Positions 22,551-30,496 of a DNA stretch of 43,171 nt are shown here, one piece after another. The notes under the pieces were generated by a model. The model saw nothing but the letters and a program-made list of their open reading frames with translations. It made no database searches and had not been told where the DNA came from. The DNA lies in assembly GCA_001914195.1 (NCBI GenBank), contig MKYF01000015.1:1-43171 (forward strand), given 5' to 3'. This stretch comes from Streptococcus mitis (GTDB taxonomy: Bacteria > Bacillota > Bacilli > Lactobacillales > Streptococcaceae). The translations under genes and the position numbers were made by a program. Within the stretch, counting starts at the first letter, position 1; each line of letters starts with the position of its first letter.

Positions 22551-22726
22551 GTTGAGAATTGATTTTCGGTTGTCTTAGTCCAGAGAAATGGCGGTGCTGC
22601 GAGCCATCTAAGCTAGGAAGTCATGCTACTCAATCATACAATTGCATAAGAATAAGAGAATGACAAGTTCATTGAATGAAGGTGGTACCGCGGTTTTTCG
22701 CCCTTCGTGATATGAGCTTGTCTTTT
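22551..22726 (+). promoter_or_regulatory. T-box riboswitch leader, alanine specifier GCU
   Basis: This is a tRNA-sensing transcription attenuator. The T-box core AAGGTGGTACCGCGG starts at 22679. Stem I base: TTGAG (22552–22556) pairs with CTCAA (22629–22633). The distal region has CAGAGA and GGTGCTGCGAGCC. The specifier codon GCT (22625–22627), an alanine codon, sits directly before the closing strand and is followed by A, as in known leaders. The T-box TGGT would pair with tRNA end ACCA, fitting discriminator A73 of tRNA-Ala. The terminator is GACAAGTTCAT (22662–22672) with ATGAGCTTGTC (22712–22722) then TTTT. Uncharged tRNA-Ala should favour antitermination and raise expression of the LURP-one gene and alaS. 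Confidence 0.92.
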
Positions 22727-22743
22727 GATTTTTGGAGGTGTTG

Positions 22744-23229
22744 ATGAAAACATTTCTTGTCAAACAAAAGTTTCGTCTTGGAGGCGAACGCTTCGCTATC
22801 AAGGATGACAGGGGAGAAATCGCCTATCAGGTAGAGGGATCATTTTTTAAGATTCCCAAAACTTTTACCATCTATGATGTTAATGGTGAACAAGTCAGTC
22901 AAATCAGTAAAGAAATCTTGACCTTGCTTCCTCGTTTTGAAATTCAGCTTCGGGATGGCTCGAGTTTTGTCATTCGTAAGAAGTTGACCTTCTGGCGAGA
23001 TAAGTATGAGTTTGATAATCTAGGTCTTCGTATCGAGGGCAATATCTGGGATTTGGATTTCAAATTGCTGGATGATCGCGATCAGCTGATTGCAGAAATT
23101 AAGAAGGAACTCTTCCATCTGACCTCTACCTATAATGTAACGGTCCTTGAGGACGCTTATGCAGACCTAGTCATTTCCCTCTGTGTCGCGATTGACTATG
23201 TGGAAATGCTGGAAAGCCAATCACATTAA
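22744..23229 (+). CDS. LURP-one-related (YxjI/LOR family) protein
   Basis: A 161-residue protein of the LURP-one-related beta-barrel family (a tubby-like fold): FRLGGERFAIKDDRGEIAYQVEG, FKIPKTFTIYD, LRDGSSFVIRKK and the late IDYVEMLE fit the pattern. The molecular role of bacterial members is not established; membrane or phosphoinositide binding is only suggested by fold. The start is ATG 22744, with GGAGG five to six bases upstream; the TTG at 22732 overlaps the Shine–Dalgarno sequence and is not used. It sits directly behind the alanine T-box and 21 nt before alaS, so it is regulated with alanyl-tRNA synthetase. Confidence 0.85.
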   Translation: MKTFLVKQKFRLGGERFAIKDDRGEIAYQVEGSFFKIPKTFTIYDVNGEQVSQISKEILTLLPRFEIQLRDGSSFVIRKKLTFWRDKYEFDNLGLRIEGNIWDLDFKLLDDRDQLIAEIKKELFHLTSTYNVTVLEDAYADLVISLCVAIDYVEMLESQSH

Positions 23230-23250
23230 ACAAGTAAATAAGGAGACAAT

Positions 23251-25869
23251 ATGAAACAACTATCTAGTGCACAAGTACGCCAAATGTGGCTTGACTTCTG
23301 GGCGACCAAAGGTCACTCTGTAGAACCATCAGTGAGCTTGGTTCCTGTAAATGACCCAACACTTTTGTGGATCAACTCTGGGGTAGCAACCCTTAAGAAA
23401 TACTTTGACGGAACCATCATCCCTGAAAATCCACGAATTACCAATGCCCAAAAAGCCATCCGTACCAACGATATCGAGAACGTAGGGAAGACTGCACGTC
23501 ACCATACTATGTTTGAAATGTTGGGGAATTTCTCTATCGGTGATTACTTCCGTGACGAAGCGATTACTTGGGCTTATGAGCTTTTGACAAGCCCAGAATG
23601 GTTTGACTTCCCAGCTGAAAAACTTTACATGACCTACTATCCAGATGATAAAGATTCTTACAACCGCTGGATTGAAGTGGGAGTGGACCCAAGCCACTTG
23701 ATTCCTATTGAGGATAACTTCTGGGAAATCGGTGCTGGACCTTCTGGACCAGATACAGAGATTTTCTTTGACCGTGGAGAAGATTTTGACCCAGAAAATA
23801 TCGGCATTCGCCTGCTTGCAGAAGATATCGAAAACGACCGTTACATCGAAATCTGGAACATCGTATTGTCACAATTTAACGCAGACCCTGCTGTTCCTCG
23901 TAGCGAGTACAAGGAATTGCCACATAAGAACATTGATACGGGCGCTGGTTTGGAGCGTTTGGTAGCGGTTATCCAAGGTGCTAAGACTAACTTTGAAACA
24001 GACCTCTTCATGCCAATCATTCGTGAAGTGGAGAAATTGTCTGGTAAGGTTTATGATCAAGATGGCGACAACATGAGTTTCAAGGTCATCGCTGACCACA
24101 TCCGTTCCCTTTCATTTGCCATCGGTGATGGTGCCCTTCCAGGAAATGAAGGCCGCGGTTATGTCCTTCGTCGTCTCCTCCGTCGTGCTTCAATGCATGG
24201 TCAAAAATTGGGGATCAATGAGCCTTTCCTTTACAAACTTGTTCCAACTGTTGGAAAAATCATGGAAAGCTACTACCCAGAAGTGCTTGAAAAACGTGAC
24301 TTTATTGAAAAAATCGTTAAGAGCGAGGAAGAGTCATTTGCCCGTACCCTACACTCAGGTCAACACTTTGCCCAAGGCATTGTAGCAGACTTGAAAGAAA
24401 AAGGTCAATCTGTCATTGCTGGTTCAGATGTCTTCAAACTTTATGACACTTATGGATTCCCAGTTGAATTGACTGAAGAAATCGCTGAAGAAGCTGGCAT
24501 GACTGTAGACCGTGAAGGATTTGAAGTAGCCATGAAAGAACAGCAAGAACGCGCGCGTGCGTCAGCTGTCAAGGGTGGCTCAATGGGGATGCAAAATGAA
24601 ACCCTCCAAAACATCACTGTAGAAAGTGTCTTCAACTACAATGCTAGCCAATTGCCTTCTAAATTGGTGGCTATCGTGGCTGACAATGCAGAAGTAGAAG
24701 CTGTGTCAGAAGGAACTGCCTCTCTTATTTTTGCGGAAACGCCATTCTACGCTGAAATGGGTGGACAGGTCGCTGACCACGGACAAATCTTGGATGCGTC
24801 AGGTAAGGTCGTGGGTACTGTGACCAATGTTCAAAAAGCACCAAACGGACAAGCTCTTCACACTGTTGAAGTCCTTGCACCGCTTGCCTTAAACCAAGAA
24901 TATACCTTGGCAATCGATACCAATCGTCGTCACCGTGTTATGAAAAACCACACTGCGACTCACTTGCTTCACGCTGCCCTTCACAACATCCTTGGAAGCC
25001 ACGCGACACAAGCAGGATCTCTTAACGAAGTTGAATTCCTTCGCTTTGACTTTACCCACTTCCAAGCAGTAACTGCTGAAGAATTGCGTGCCATTGAGCA
25101 GCAAGTCAACGAGAAAATCTGGGAAGCTCTTGAAGTGAAGACAGTTGAAACGGATATTGACACTGCCAAAGAAATGGGAGCTATGGCCCTCTTTGGTGAG
25201 AAATACGGCAAGGAAGTTCGTGTTGTTACTATCGGTGACTACTCTATCGAGCTTTGTGGTGGTACCCACGTTGGCAACACTTCTGAAATTGGCCTCTTCA
25301 AGATTGTCAAAGAAGAAGGGATTGGATCAGGAACTCGCCGTATCTTGGCAGTGACTGGTAAGGAAGCCTTTGAAGCCTATCGTGAACAAGAGGACGCTCT
25401 TAAAGCTGTCGCAGCAACCTTGAAAGCACCTCAAGTCAAGGAGGTTCCTCACAAAGTAGAAGGACTTCAAGAACAACTTCGTCAATTGCAAAAAGAAAAT
25501 GCTGAGTTGAAAGAAAAAGCAGCAGCTGCAGCCGCAGGCGACATCTTCAAGGATGTGAAGGAAGTCAACGGTCACCGTTACATTGCTAGTCAAGTGTCTG
25601 TATCAGATGCCGGTGCCCTTCGTACCTTTGCAGATAACTGGAAACAAAAAGACTACTCTGATCTTCTTGTCCTAGTTGCTGCTATCGGTGACAAAGTCAA
25701 TGTCCTTGTAGCAAGCAAGACAAAAGACCTTCATGCAGGAAACCTTGTCAAAGAATTGGCACCAATTGTCGATGGACGTGGTGGTGGTAAACCAGACATG
25801 GCCATGGCAGGAGGAAGCAACCAAGCTAAGATTCAAGAACTGTTGGATGCAGTAGCAGGTAAATTGTAA
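23251..25869 (+). CDS. alaS: Alanyl-tRNA synthetase
   Basis: An 872-residue class II synthetase of normal length that charges tRNA-Ala. The catalytic domain (about 1–450) includes FDGTIIPENPRITNAQKAIRTND, HHTMFEMLGNFSIGDYF and NEGRGYVLRRLLRR. The editing domain has the zinc-binding HTATH (near residue 570) and CGGTH motifs that clear Ser- and Gly-tRNA. The C-Ala part (about 730–872) has a coiled coil, then GGRGGGKPDMAMAGG-like glycine-rich DHHA1 sequence. AAGGAGACAAT precedes the ATG. It is controlled by the T-box leader upstream. Confidence 0.97.
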   Translation: MKQLSSAQVRQMWLDFWATKGHSVEPSVSLVPVNDPTLLWINSGVATLKKYFDGTIIPENPRITNAQKAIRTNDIENVGKTARHHTMFEMLGNFSIGDYFRDEAITWAYELLTSPEWFDFPAEKLYMTYYPDDKDSYNRWIEVGVDPSHLIPIEDNFWEIGAGPSGPDTEIFFDRGEDFDPENIGIRLLAEDIENDRYIEIWNIVLSQFNADPAVPRSEYKELPHKNIDTGAGLERLVAVIQGAKTNFETDLFMPIIREVEKLSGKVYDQDGDNMSFKVIADHIRSLSFAIGDGALPGNEGRGYVLRRLLRRASMHGQKLGINEPFLYKLVPTVGKIMESYYPEVLEKRDFIEKIVKSEEESFARTLHSGQHFAQGIVADLKEKGQSVIAGSDVFKLYDTYGFPVELTEEIAEEAGMTVDREGFEVAMKEQQERARASAVKGGSMGMQNETLQNITVESVFNYNASQLPSKLVAIVADNAEVEAVSEGTASLIFAETPFYAEMGGQVADHGQILDASGKVVGTVTNVQKAPNGQALHTVEVLAPLALNQEYTLAIDTNRRHRVMKNHTATHLLHAALHNILGSHATQAGSLNEVEFLRFDFTHFQAVTAEELRAIEQQVNEKIWEALEVKTVETDIDTAKEMGAMALFGEKYGKEVRVVTIGDYSIELCGGTHVGNTSEIGLFKIVKEEGIGSGTRRILAVTGKEAFEAYREQEDALKAVAATLKAPQVKEVPHKVEGLQEQLRQLQKENAELKEKAAAAAAGDIFKDVKEVNGHRYIASQVSVSDAGALRTFADNWKQKDYSDLLVLVAAIGDKVNVLVASKTKDLHAGNLVKELAPIVDGRGGGKPDMAMAGGSNQAKIQELLDAVAGKL

Positions 25870-25875
25870 GACAAT

Positions 25876-25905
25876 AAAGATCTATCCATTTGGGTAGGTC
25901 TTTTT
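25876..25905 (+). terminator. Terminator of alaS
   Basis: AAAGATCTATCC (25876–25887) pairs with GGGTAGGTCTTT (25892–25903) with two G·U pairs, followed by T. Confidence 0.8.
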
Positions 25906-25913
25906 GTGAATGC

Positions 25914-25943
25914 AAAAAAGCCAAATCCGATTGGACCAGGCTT
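25914..25943 (-). terminator. Terminator of the alpha-amylase gene (minus strand)
   Basis: On the minus strand, AAGCC...TCC and GGA...GGCTT form a stem with G·U pairs (25918–25943), followed by a run of T. It lies back to back with the alaS terminator. Confidence 0.65.
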
Positions 25944-25958
25944 GATAATCATTGGCAA

Positions 25959-27413
25959 TTAGATTGTATTGGCTGCCCAGACACTTACCGAAGCAACTGA
26001 GACTGGGAATTGTCCATAACCTTCCTCATCAATTGTAATTTGACCTTGGTGGTTTTCAAGTAAATCTACAAAGGTTTGGTTAGCCCATTCTTGGCCGACA
26101 AACATTGACTTGCTGTTTTCTTGGTCATTTGAAATCAGGACTGCGATTGGGGATTGATTTTCAGCACCTGAACGTACCCAACCGATACAGTTAGGATCAT
26201 CAAAGTAGTCATTTTGTTCTCCATATGCCAAATCTTTTCGGATGGTTAGGAGGCGGTCAAGGACTTCTTTGAAATCTTGTTGAGCATACTGCCCTGAAAT
26301 ACCATAGTAGTCTCCGTAGAAGACACATGGAAGTCCATTTTGGCGTAACAGAATGAGGGCATAGGCCGCTGGTTTGAACCATTCTTCAACAGTAGACTCA
26401 AGAGCCTGACCTCGTTGTGTATCGTGGTTGTCGACAAAAGTCACAGCCTTGTCAGGCTTGAGTTCAACCAGGCTATCTGTGAAAATGCCACGAAGGTCAT
26501 AGTTGGAACCTGCTCGGCTAGCATCAAAGAGATTCTGGTGGAGACGAACATCGACAAGGTCAAAGCGTTCTTCCGTTTTTTCAAGATAGTCTAGATTGGC
26601 TTCCTTATCGGGATTCCAAAATTCACCAAAAACATAGAAATCCTCACCGTATTTTTCCTTCATATCGCGGATAAAATTGCGCATGAAGAAAGAGTCAATG
26701 TGCTTAACGGCATCCAAACGGAAACCAGCAATACCAGTCGTTTCCATGAACCAGTCAGCCCAGTCATAGATATTTTTGATAACTTCAGGATGTTTAAAGT
26801 CTAGGTCGGCATACATGAGGTAGTCATAGTTACCGTTTTCATTATCGACCAATTCCTCATTTGCCCAACCCTTGTTGTCCCCTTGAATCAGATAAATCCC
26901 AGACTTACGGCGTTTTGCATCGTAGTCTGTACCTGTGAAGTGGTACCAGTGCCAGTGGAAGTCATTGTAGGTATCTTGGCGACCATCGAAGGTAAAGCTA
27001 GTCCAGCCATTGATGGTGAAAGGTTCCCCAAGTTCAACTGTACGATCTACAGGATCCACTTCGATAACCTGAAAGGCTTCCATGTGATCAGCAGCAGCCT
27101 TGTGATTGAGCACCACATCGGCCATAGGTTGAATTCCCTGTGCTTTTAGAGTTTGAATGGCTTGAAGATAGTCTTCTTTAAAACCATACTTGGTGCGGAC
27201 AGTACCTTTTTGGTTAAACTCGCCTAGGTCGAATAAGTCATAGACACCATAGCCGACATCTTTTTCATTGGTCGCCTTAAAAGCTGGTGGCATCCAGACA
27301 TGGCTGATACCGAGATCAGCTAGGTGTGGAGCATCTTCAGCCAGACGCGTCCAGTGCTGACCGTCGTGGGGCAGATACCATTCAAAGTATTGCATGAGTG
27401 TTTGATTTTGCAT
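25959..27413 (-). CDS. amyS: Cytoplasmic alpha-amylase (GH13)
   Basis: A 484-residue GH13 enzyme hydrolysing alpha-1,4-glucans. There is no signal peptide, so it acts inside the cell on imported maltodextrins or stored glycogen. Conserved regions: DVVLNH, GFRLDAVKHI (catalytic nucleophile Asp), FGEFW (acid/base Glu) and FVDNHDT (transition-state Asp). ADLDFKHPEV and WHWYHFTGTDYD fit the cytoplasmic amylase subfamily of Gram-positive bacteria. AGGAAA lies before ATG 27413. A candidate cre site overlaps its promoter, pointing to CcpA repression on glucose. The symbol is uncertain; the enzyme class is not. Confidence 0.92.
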   Translation of the reverse strand: MQNQTLMQYFEWYLPHDGQHWTRLAEDAPHLADLGISHVWMPPAFKATNEKDVGYGVYDLFDLGEFNQKGTVRTKYGFKEDYLQAIQTLKAQGIQPMADVVLNHKAAADHMEAFQVIEVDPVDRTVELGEPFTINGWTSFTFDGRQDTYNDFHWHWYHFTGTDYDAKRRKSGIYLIQGDNKGWANEELVDNENGNYDYLMYADLDFKHPEVIKNIYDWADWFMETTGIAGFRLDAVKHIDSFFMRNFIRDMKEKYGEDFYVFGEFWNPDKEANLDYLEKTEERFDLVDVRLHQNLFDASRAGSNYDLRGIFTDSLVELKPDKAVTFVDNHDTQRGQALESTVEEWFKPAAYALILLRQNGLPCVFYGDYYGISGQYAQQDFKEVLDRLLTIRKDLAYGEQNDYFDDPNCIGWVRSGAENQSPIAVLISNDQENSKSMFVGQEWANQTFVDLLENHQGQITIDEEGYGQFPVSVASVSVWAANTI

Positions 27414-27469
27414 GATGTTTCCTCTTACTTGTCAATCTTGTTCTTTATTCTATCATAAAGTATTGGTTA

Positions 27470-27485
27470 GCGCCAACGTTTGCAT
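27470..27485 (-). promoter_or_regulatory. Candidate CcpA cre site upstream of the amylase gene
   Basis: On the minus strand ATGCAAACGTTGGCGC fits the degenerate cre pattern WTGNAANCGNWNNCW except at the last base. It overlaps a plausible −35 (TTGGCG), 18 nt before TAGAAT with an extended TG. Repression by CcpA during growth on good sugars is inferred. Confidence 0.6.
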
Positions 27486-27551
27486 AAGATAGAAAAAATA
27501 TATTTTAACTATTTAAAATAAAGTGTTGATTTTTTTGTATCAAAGTGCTAG

Positions 27552-27557
27552 TATAAT
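27552..27557 (+). promoter_or_regulatory. −10 box of the ABC exporter operon
   Basis: TATAAT at 27552–27557; the only −35-like sequence (TTGATT, 27526) is 20 nt away, so the −35 is uncertain. AGGAG lies eight bases before ATG 27592. Confidence 0.5.
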
Positions 27558-27591
27558 AGTATGTAATATAGATAAAGATAGGAGTTGTCCC

Positions 27592-28341
27592 ATGATTGAA
27601 TTTCAAAATGTTAGTAAGTTGTATGGTGATAAAGAGGCCTTGAGCAATCTCAATTTGCAGATTGAAAATGGGGAGATTATGGGCTTGATTGGCCATAATG
27701 GGGCTGGAAAATCGACTACTATAAAATCCTTAGTCAGTATCATTTCGCCCAGCAGTGGTCGTATTTTGGTAGATGGTCAGGATTTATCGGAAAATCGCTT
27801 GGCCATTAAACGAAAGATTGGTTATGTAGCAGACTCGCCTGACTTATTTTTACGCTTAACGGCCAATGAATTTTGGGAATTGATCGCTTCATCCTATGAT
27901 CTGAGCAGCTCTGACTTGGAAGCTAGTCTAGCTAGGCTATTGAACGTTTTTGATTTTGCTGAAAATCGCTATCAGGTCATTGAAACTCTTTCTCACGGAA
28001 TGCGTCAGAAAGTCTTTGTCATCGGAGCACTCTTATCTGATCCTGATATTTGGGTCTTGGACGAACCCTTGACTGGTTTGGATCCCCAGGCTGCCTTTGA
28101 TTTGAAGCAAATGATGAAGGAACATGCACAAAAAGGCAAGACGGTCTTGTTTTCAACCCATGTGCTAGAGGTAGCTGAGCAAGTCTGTGATCGGATTGCT
28201 ATTTTGAAAAAGGGGCATTTGATTTATTGTGGTAAGGTAGAGAACTTGAGAAAAGACCACCCAGACCAGTCTTTGGAAAGTATCTACCTTAGCCTTGCTG
28301 GTAGAAAAGAGGAGGTTTTAGATGCGTCTCAAGGTCATTAA
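27592..28341 (+). CDS. ABC transporter ATP-binding protein (exporter type)
   Basis: A 249-residue ATPase of the drug/lipid/peptide exporter type. It has Walker A GHNGAGKST, a slightly unusual signature LSHGMRQK, Walker B VWVLDEPLTGLDP and H-loop FSTHVLEVAEQ. The ATG at 27592 is well placed behind AGGAGTTGTCCC; an in-frame ATG at 27523 lies before the promoter. It works with the membrane protein encoded immediately downstream (20-nt overlap). The substrate is unknown. There is no adjacent regulator or bacteriocin gene to suggest one. Confidence 0.9.
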   Translation: MIEFQNVSKLYGDKEALSNLNLQIENGEIMGLIGHNGAGKSTTIKSLVSIISPSSGRILVDGQDLSENRLAIKRKIGYVADSPDLFLRLTANEFWELIASSYDLSSSDLEASLARLLNVFDFAENRYQVIETLSHGMRQKVFVIGALLSDPDIWVLDEPLTGLDPQAAFDLKQMMKEHAQKGKTVLFSTHVLEVAEQVCDRIAILKKGHLIYCGKVENLRKDHPDQSLESIYLSLAGRKEEVLDASQGH

Positions 28342-29959
28342 AAAATTAGTTGATATCAATATCCTCTATTCATCTCAAGAAGCGAATCTGGCTAACCTAC
28401 GAAAGAAGCAGGCTAAGAATCCTGGGAAAAAAGTAAATGTTTCCGCTAGAGTCCTAAGTTCTTACATTTTTTCTAGTCTCTTGATGCTATTAATGTTTAT
28501 AAATATAGCCTTTCGTTTTCCTTTTGAGGAAATGCCAAGTTTTTTTAGTAGCATGGTTGCTATTTTATTGGTGCTTGCCTTTTCAACTTCTTTCACTGCA
28601 TTTTACAATGTCTTTTATGAGAGTAAGGACTTGGCATCGTATAGGCCCTATGCCTTTAAAGAATCAGAGATTATAATTGCTAAAGGACTGTCTGTTCTCT
28701 TGCCAGCTCTAGCTGGAATTGTACCAATCCTAGCTTATTTTCTAGTCCTCTATATTAGGCTAGCTCCTTCTCTTTGGCTGGGCTTGCCTTTGATGCTACT
28801 GTCCTTGACCTTATTATTTGTCTCTGTTACTTTAGTGATGGTAGTGGCAGTACATTTCTTGGCTCAGACTACGGTCTTCAGAAAGTATCAGTCTATTTTT
28901 TCGAATGTGATGATTGGGATAGGGGTTCTCATACCTTTAATATTTGTCCTCTTTCTACAGTCGACTTTTGGAAGTATTATTGACAAAGTTAGAGACATTC
29001 CATTTCTCCTTTATCCTCTTCATATCTTTTACAAAATAGCAGTGGAGCCTTTTTCGACAGAAGCCATACTGGGTCTGCTCGCTTGGATAGCTTTAACTGT
29101 TTTCTTGCTTTACCTGACCAAAAAGAAGGTTTTTCCTCATTTTTATGACGTGATTCTGCTTAACAGTGAGGAGAAGGTCAAGAAAGAACGTCGCAATAAG
29201 GAGAGAATTTCAACTACTAATAAAAAGGGCTTTTTCCGTATGGTTTTACGCTACCACCTCACCCTCTTGGGACAGGGAACTGGCGTGATTACAGTGCTTT
29301 TTACAAGTGCTTTCCTTCCCTATCTCATGATGATCGGTCTGATTTCCAAAATTCGAGATTCTCAGATAGTTCCAGACATTCATCCTTCATACTGGTTACC
29401 CTTGTTTTTTATAGCTATCTTTATAGCAGTTGTCAATAACAATATCACCAGCCTGCATTCAATTGCCTTGTCCTTGGAGAGGGAAAATGTTGATTTTCTT
29501 AAGAGTTTACCCTTTGACTTTGCTCGTTATGTGAAAGTGAAATTTTGGATTATATTTGCTGTCCAGTCCTTTTTACCAGTTCTGACTTTACTTGGACTTT
29601 CTCTATATCTAGGCTTGCCCATCCTTTCGATGATTTACCTTCTTGTAGTCTGGATCCTTGCCAGTGTCATCCTTTCTTGCCACAATTACTTTAAGGACGT
29701 TAAAAATCTGTCAACCAATTGGAGTAGCATTACGGACTTGGTGAACCGTTCAAATCGTATAGTAGCAATAGTTTTGATTTTGGTTTATAGTGCAATCTTA
29801 ATGGCCCTTGTAATAGGGAGCTTGTTCTTGGTTCGGTCTCTCGCCCCTGTCCTTGCCATCAGCTTGGGAGTAGGAGTTCTTATCCTCTTGCTTGCTCTTG
29901 CTATTTTTGGCTATCATTACTACCTGTCACGCATATTGACAGAAATAGAAAAAAGATGA
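28322..29959 (+). CDS. ABC-2 type exporter permease
   Basis: A 545-residue membrane protein with about twelve hydrophobic segments in two blocks (about 43–250 and 315–540). They are separated by a charged cytoplasmic stretch around residues 280–300 (SEEKVKKERRNKERISTTNKK). The N-terminal 45 residues are basic and cytoplasmic. GAGGAGG precedes ATG 28322 inside the ATPase gene. Together with that ATPase it forms a putative exporter. The architecture resembles large permeases of the ABC-2 superfamily, but no substrate motif is visible. Confidence 0.85.
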   Translation: MRLKVIKKLVDINILYSSQEANLANLRKKQAKNPGKKVNVSARVLSSYIFSSLLMLLMFINIAFRFPFEEMPSFFSSMVAILLVLAFSTSFTAFYNVFYESKDLASYRPYAFKESEIIIAKGLSVLLPALAGIVPILAYFLVLYIRLAPSLWLGLPLMLLSLTLLFVSVTLVMVVAVHFLAQTTVFRKYQSIFSNVMIGIGVLIPLIFVLFLQSTFGSIIDKVRDIPFLLYPLHIFYKIAVEPFSTEAILGLLAWIALTVFLLYLTKKKVFPHFYDVILLNSEEKVKKERRNKERISTTNKKGFFRMVLRYHLTLLGQGTGVITVLFTSAFLPYLMMIGLISKIRDSQIVPDIHPSYWLPLFFIAIFIAVVNNNITSLHSIALSLERENVDFLKSLPFDFARYVKVKFWIIFAVQSFLPVLTLLGLSLYLGLPILSMIYLLVVWILASVILSCHNYFKDVKNLSTNWSSITDLVNRSNRIVAIVLILVYSAILMALVIGSLFLVRSLAPVLAISLGVGVLILLLALAIFGYHYYLSRILTEIEKR

Positions 29960-30032
29960 GATAGTTGGTCTCTCGCTTGATACATTTTATAAAAAGAAAT
30001 GAAGCTGGGCAAAAAAACACTTCTAACTATCA

Positions 30033-30070
30033 AAAAACGAGTATTTCCGTAGATGGAGATACTCGTTTTT
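30033..30070. terminator. Long stem hairpin after the exporter operon
   Basis: AAAAACGAGTATTTCC (30033–30048) pairs with GGAGATACTCGTTTTT (30055–30070): 16 pairs with one G·U and a 6-nt loop. The flanking A- and T-runs let it act as a terminator on either strand. It follows the exporter stop by 74 nt. The preceding GAAGCTGGGCAAAAA resembles the start of a common streptococcal intergenic inverted-repeat family. Confidence 0.75.
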
Positions 30071-30292
30071 GTTACTATAACAACAAAACGACTAGAAATT
30101 TATAACAATATATAAATTCTATAGCATCAATTGCTTAAATTTTGGACTAGATTTTATCTATGGTGTTTTGAAGATTAATGGAGCTTGAGATGTTTGCTAT
30201 TTATGGATAGCATACAAAATCATTGTTACTGGCAAGCTCTCTCATGCTTTTGGGTTTGCCTTTCATCTAGTTATTCTTATAAAAATCCGTTT
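30071..30292. other. AT-rich intergenic stretch without recognised genes
   Basis: No ORF with a plausible start, Shine–Dalgarno sequence and composition was found on either strand. The stretch lies between a terminator-like hairpin and a BOX-type repeat and may be the remains of decayed sequence. Confidence 0.5.
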
Positions 30293-30396
30293 TATACTCA
30301 ATGAAAAACAAAGAGCAAACTAGGAAGCTAGCCTCAGGTTGCTCAAAGCACCGCTTTGAGGTTGCAGATAAATCTGAAGTGGTTTGAAGAGTATTA
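30293..30396. mobile_element. BOX-type miniature repeat, internally deleted
   Basis: The sequence opens TATACTCAATGAAAA, contains AAAGAGCAAACTAGGAAGC and CAGGTTGCTCAAAGCACCG, and closes GTGGTTTGAAGAGTATTA. This is the arrangement of the dispersed BOX elements of pneumococcus and relatives, as remembered. The ends are near-inverted (TATACTC / GAGTATTA). The usual central GC-rich part of the boxA module (around the sequence CGTCAGCGTCGCC) is missing, so this copy is shortened to about 104 bp. An internal hairpin CTCAAAGCACCGCTTTGAG is intact. It lies about 100 bp before the U32 gene. Confidence 0.8.
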
Positions 30397-30480
30397 GACT
30401 AATTCCCATTTTGAGAAATTAGCCTGAAATAATTCCTATTTGTAAAACTCTGATAAGTCTTGGCTGATTTTGGAGAAATA

Positions 30481-30489
30481 TGGTATAAT
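30481..30489 (+). promoter_or_regulatory. Extended −10 promoter of the U32 gene
   Basis: TGG plus TATAAT (30484–30489). The predicted start near 30496 is one base before ATG 30497, giving a leaderless mRNA. Confidence 0.75.
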
Positions 30490-30496
30490 TTTTCTT

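Noticed and set aside
25500..25540. Ala-rich run in alaS as a sign of frameshift
   Set aside because: The frame continues normally into the C-Ala domain; such linkers are common in AlaRS.
30179..30305. A short ORF starting near 30206 before the BOX repeat
   Set aside because: It has no Shine–Dalgarno sequence, unusual composition (many Ser, Cys, Tyr) and runs into the repeat.
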